Shown here piece by piece: positions 7,924 through 10,891 of a DNA stretch of 10,891 nucleotides; positions within the stretch are counted from its first letter, which is position 1; each line of letters starts with the position of its first letter. The stretch comes from Bacteroidota bacterium. GTDB taxonomy: Bacteria; Bacteroidota; Bacteroidia; Flavobacteriales; Weeksellaceae. The translations under genes were made by a program, and so were the position numbers. The stretch covers positions 1 to 10,891 of the forward strand of contig JAEZWE010000056.1 in NCBI GenBank assembly GCA_023420435.1, in the 5' to 3' direction. Below the pieces are notes generated by a model. The model ran no database searches and had not been told where the DNA came from. It saw nothing but the letters and a program-made list of their open reading frames with translations.

Positions 7924-9861
7924 ATGAAGTATCTAATTATATTTTTCCTGTTTTTCTCTTATCCTCTTTTCTCTCAAACCGTCAACAAAACGGATCTGAA
8001 GAATCGTCCAGCTACGAAAGATACTTTAGTTATTGATTCTGGTACACAAGATTCTTTGAAAATTTTTAAACCTACCATCTACGATTACCAATCTCAAACT
8101 CAATTTTCTGAAAAAGTAATTTTAGATACCGTTCTTGCACCAAATAAAACCTATATTTTTTCTCAGTGGAATAACAAAGATAACTTTGGGAAGCATCAGT
8201 TTGCTAATATAGGGTCAGGTTTTAATCCTTTGGTTTATGAATTTAATCCGGAACAAAATCTTAGTGTTTTGCCAACCAATAAATCTTTTGGAATTTTAGG
8301 AATAAATGATATTCGTTATTATGATGTAAAAACACCCACAACGTCTTTTATTTATCATAACGCAATGAGAAACGGTGCTTCTTTACATTCCACTTATACG
8401 CAGAATGTGGGCAAAAATTTTAATTTTGCAGTAGAGTATTTAGGCTTGCGTTCTCAAGGTTTGTATCAAAACTCTTTAGCTTCAAACAATAATACTCTGT
8501 TTTCGGCTCATTATAAAACTGAAAATTCTCGTTATGAAGCTTATGCTCATTATTTGCATCAAAATGTCAATAATCAGGAATATGGTGGAATCGCAGAAGA
8601 CGATTTGTTTCAGGAAGGAACAACAGGAATTAATAACCGCTTTAATTTGGATGTAAATTTGCAAGGTTCAGATTCAAAATTTTGGTATAGAAGATATTAT
8701 TTGGTTCATCAGTTTACGCCTTTTAATTCACAAAAATTTCCTTTTAAAATAAGACATCAAATTTTTCATCAGGGAAATAAGTATCGATATAATCAAGATG
8801 CTGTGGAAAGCTTCTATTATTCTTCGGCAAATGATTTAGTAACAGGTTATCCGCTAAATTCTGGAAAATATTCAGACAATTTTAGTAATACCGTAAGTTT
8901 GGTTTTCGACAAAGAAAAATTTAAAATTGATGGTGGAGTACGATATCAAATGTTAAAAACGGGGGTTTATAATGCGATAACCGTTAATGGAGAAACCATT
9001 CCGGAAGAAATTAAAGAAAACAGAATTGGCGCTGTAGGAAATTTAGAAATTAAACTTTGGGATAAAGTTAAGCTCAATTCTTTTCTTGAAATTTCTCGTG
9101 GTGGACAGTTTGGAAATTTTATTCGTTCAGCAAATAAATTCCGTTTTGAACCGATCAAAGATTACTTTGTGAATGGTAAAATTAATTTTCAATCGGCTAA
9201 ACCCACCTTCAGCTATCTTTTAAACGCTTCAGTTTACAGAAATTTTAATTTTTATGTTCCCCAACTCGATAATCAAACAATTTTGGAAATTGGGGGAGAT
9301 ATTAATCTAAAATGGTTTAAAACCAACCTGTTTGCAAATTATTTTAGAATAGACAATTTTACTTATTTCGATCAAACGGCAATGCCCAAACAAAGTGGTT
9401 CTTCAGTAAATATTTCACAAATTGGCGGCGATGCCACTTTTAGTTATGGAAAATTTCATTTGAATTCCAGAATTCTGTTCCAAAGTACCTTAACCAATAA
9501 ATTACTTTTTCCGGCACCCAATTTTGTGGGAAGAGCCAATATTTATTATCAGGGAAAAATATTTAAAAATGCGGCAGAAATTCAAACCGGTTTAAAAGCC
9601 AATTTCTTTAGTAAATTTGCTTCGCGAGATTATTTTCCGGTGCTGAATGAATATATTTTGCCATCTTCAAGTTCTTATTCTATTGGCGGAAAACCTTTTG
9701 TGGATGCCTATTTTAATATGAAAGTGAAAAGGATGTTTTTCTTTATTGAAGGCCAACATCTTAATGCAACCATTTGGAAAAATAAATCTTACACCTTTCC
9801 AAGATATCCATTTTACGATTTTCGTTTAAATATTGGTATTGTTTGGCACCTTATCCATTAA
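7924..9861 (+). CDS. Putative outer-membrane porin (PF14121/Porin_10-like)
   Basis: From the ATG at 7924 this encodes 645 residues. An ATG 12 nt earlier (7912) adds only MNSH before the signal peptide. I prefer 7924 because it puts MK directly before the hydrophobic core, with a likely cut after LFS (residue 17) before Gln. After a Thr/Lys/Asp-rich linker the protein becomes a long run of alternating aromatic and polar beta-strands, with many Tyr, Phe and Asn (for example the INDIRYYDVKTPTTSFIYHN region). It closes with FYDFRLNIGIVWHLIH. Size, signal peptide and strand pattern match the Bacteroidota 'putative porin' family. There is no TonB box or plug domain, so a passive channel is more likely than an active transporter. 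It is followed 10 nt later by bshC and probably shares its transcript. Channel function and solute are inferred from family likeness only. Confidence 0.85.
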   Translation: MKYLIIFFLFFSYPLFSQTVNKTDLKNRPATKDTLVIDSGTQDSLKIFKPTIYDYQSQTQFSEKVILDTVLAPNKTYIFSQWNNKDNFGKHQFANIGSGFNPLVYEFNPEQNLSVLPTNKSFGILGINDIRYYDVKTPTTSFIYHNAMRNGASLHSTYTQNVGKNFNFAVEYLGLRSQGLYQNSLASNNNTLFSAHYKTENSRYEAYAHYLHQNVNNQEYGGIAEDDLFQEGTTGINNRFNLDVNLQGSDSKFWYRRYYLVHQFTPFNSQKFPFKIRHQIFHQGNKYRYNQDAVESFYYSSANDLVTGYPLNSGKYSDNFSNTVSLVFDKEKFKIDGGVRYQMLKTGVYNAITVNGETIPEEIKENRIGAVGNLEIKLWDKVKLNSFLEISRGGQFGNFIRSANKFRFEPIKDYFVNGKINFQSAKPTFSYLLNASVYRNFNFYVPQLDNQTILEIGGDINLKWFKTNLFANYFRIDNFTYFDQTAMPKQSGSSVNISQIGGDATFSYGKFHLNSRILFQSTLTNKLLFPAPNFVGRANIYYQGKIFKNAAEIQTGLKANFFSKFASRDYFPVLNEYILPSSSSYSIGGKPFVDAYFNMKVKRMFFFIEGQHLNATIWKNKSYTFPRYPFYDFRLNIGIVWHLIH

Positions 9862-9871
9862 AAATTATCAA

Positions 9872-10891
9872 TTGAAAATTATAGATAGACTTCCATTTCA
9901 AGAAATCAACAGTATTCCACAAGCCATAAAAGATTTTTTATCGGGTGAAATTTCTGGTTTTGAGACGGATACCTTTTCTTTGGATAATTTTCAAAGAAAA
10001 ATAAATGCAAAAAGTGAAAGTTTCACGCAACAACAAAGAGAAAAACTTTTCAGTGCTCTGAAAAAGCAAACTTTTGAAAGAAATAGTTCCCCATTACAAG
10101 TGAAAAATCTTCATTCGCTTTTGGATGAAAAAACCTTCACCATTACAACCGGACATCAGTTAAATCTCTTTACAGGTCCTGTCTTTTTTATTTATAAAAT
10201 TCTGCAAACCATTAAAACAGCAGAATTTTTGAAAAATCATTTCCCGGAAAAAAATTTTGTTCCCATTTTTTGGATGGCCACTGAAGATCACGATTTTGAA
10301 GAAATTAATCATTTTCGGACAGAAAATCATTTTTATGAAATCCATGGAAAAAAAGGGGGTGCAGTAGGAAGAATAGAAATTCAGGATTCATCATTTATTT
10401 CAGAATTTCAGCAAGAATTTAAGGATTCTGTTTTTGGCACGGAACTTATTTTGCTGATGAAAGAAGCTTATAAAAAAGGTTATTCTTTAGCAGAAGCAAC
10501 AAGAAATATCGTAGATAGACTGTTTGCAGAGTATGGCTTGATGATTATCGACGGAGATGATCAATTGTTGAAATCGGATATGAAGGAAATTTTCAAAAAT
10601 GAAATTTTCGAAAAATCATTATATAAAAATACTGAAAAACAGGTTGAAAATCTTCGTGAAAAATATGGAAAAGTTCAGGTGAATCCTCGTGAAATTAATC
10701 TTTTTTATCTGTCCAAAACCCGAAACAGAATTGATCCAGATGGTGAAAATTTTGTAATTGATGACACAGAAAAAATTTTTTCAGCAACAGAAATAATAAA
10801 AGAATTGGAAAAAAATCCTGAAAAATTCAGTCCCAATGCTTTGCTTCGGCCGGTTTATCAGGAAAGAATATTACCAAACATCGCCTATATC
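9872..10891 (+). CDS. bshC: Bacillithiol biosynthesis cysteine-adding enzyme BshC, 3'-truncated by the window
   Basis: The first 340 residues are present; the family is about 530 residues long, so the remaining third lies past the right edge. BshC is the cytoplasmic enzyme assigned to the last step of bacillithiol synthesis, joining cysteine to glucosaminyl-malate. Signatures are TTGHQLNLFTGPVFFIYKI (from residue 92), PIFWMATEDHDFEEINHF (from 131) and SPNALLRPVYQERILPNIAY (from 320). The start is TTG at 9872-9874. In this frame a stop lies at 9827-9829 and no ATG occurs between it and 9872; the next in-frame ATG is Met135 in FWMATEDHDF, far inside the conserved core. The residues after TTG, KIIDRLPFQEI, fit the family N-terminus. 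The gene begins 10 nt after the porin, with no promoter or terminator between. Confidence 0.93.
   Translation, partial: MKIIDRLPFQEINSIPQAIKDFLSGEISGFETDTFSLDNFQRKINAKSESFTQQQREKLFSALKKQTFERNSSPLQVKNLHSLLDEKTFTITTGHQLNLFTGPVFFIYKILQTIKTAEFLKNHFPEKNFVPIFWMATEDHDFEEINHFRTENHFYEIHGKKGGAVGRIEIQDSSFISEFQQEFKDSVFGTELILLMKEAYKKGYSLAEATRNIVDRLFAEYGLMIIDGDDQLLKSDMKEIFKNEIFEKSLYKNTEKQVENLREKYGKVQVNPREINLFYLSKTRNRIDPDGENFVIDDTEKIFSATEIIKELEKNPEKFSPNALLRPVYQERILPNIAYI

Noticed and set aside
10160..10345. Open frame on the - strand at the right end
   Set aside because: It overlaps the conserved core of bshC and has no features of its own.
1..10891. CRISPR arrays, tRNA or rRNA genes, insertion sequences, attachment sites or phage genes
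   Set aside because: No regularly spaced repeats, transposase-like proteins, terminal repeats or tRNA-like folds were seen when reading both strands by eye.

Overview
The window is AT-rich DNA from a Bacteroidota bacterium, most likely a flavobacterium of the Chryseobacterium/Weeksellaceae kind. The evidence is a type IX secretion (T9SS) sorting domain on a protease, a SusC/SusD pair, lipoproteins with charged residues right after the lipidated cysteine, TAnnTTTG-type promoter elements, no Shine-Dalgarno sequences before the starts, and a bacillithiol gene (bshC) next to a PF14121-type porin. The genus is an inference from gene content and protein style. All genes lie on the + strand.

Region 1 (1-2165): the 3' part of a secreted subtilisin-like protease (S8 family, C-terminal T9SS sorting domain), then a very AT-rich gene for a small secreted protein of unknown function. 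The protease's N-terminus and catalytic Asp lie before the window.

Region 2 (2166-7740): a self-contained nutrient-uptake operon. A Bacteroidota promoter (TTTG-N19-CATATTTG), with a perfect inverted repeat filling its spacer, precedes susC-like (TonB-dependent outer-membrane channel), susD-like (surface binding lipoprotein) and an unrecognised surface lipoprotein. The gaps are 12 and 18 nt, and a strong rho-independent terminator closes the unit. No glycoside hydrolase or sugar-sensing regulator is visible, so the substrate is unknown. The adjacent secreted protease makes peptides a reasonable but unproven guess.

Region 3 (7741-10891): a second transcription unit. Perfect TAnnTTTG elements precede a PF14121-like putative porin, followed after 10 nt by bshC, the final enzyme of bacillithiol synthesis. 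bshC starts at a TTG codon and runs off the right edge.

Most of the window is ordinary Bacteroidota gene content. The less explained parts are the third gene of the Sus-like operon, the small secreted protein at 1503-2165, and the inverted repeat embedded in the susC promoter.
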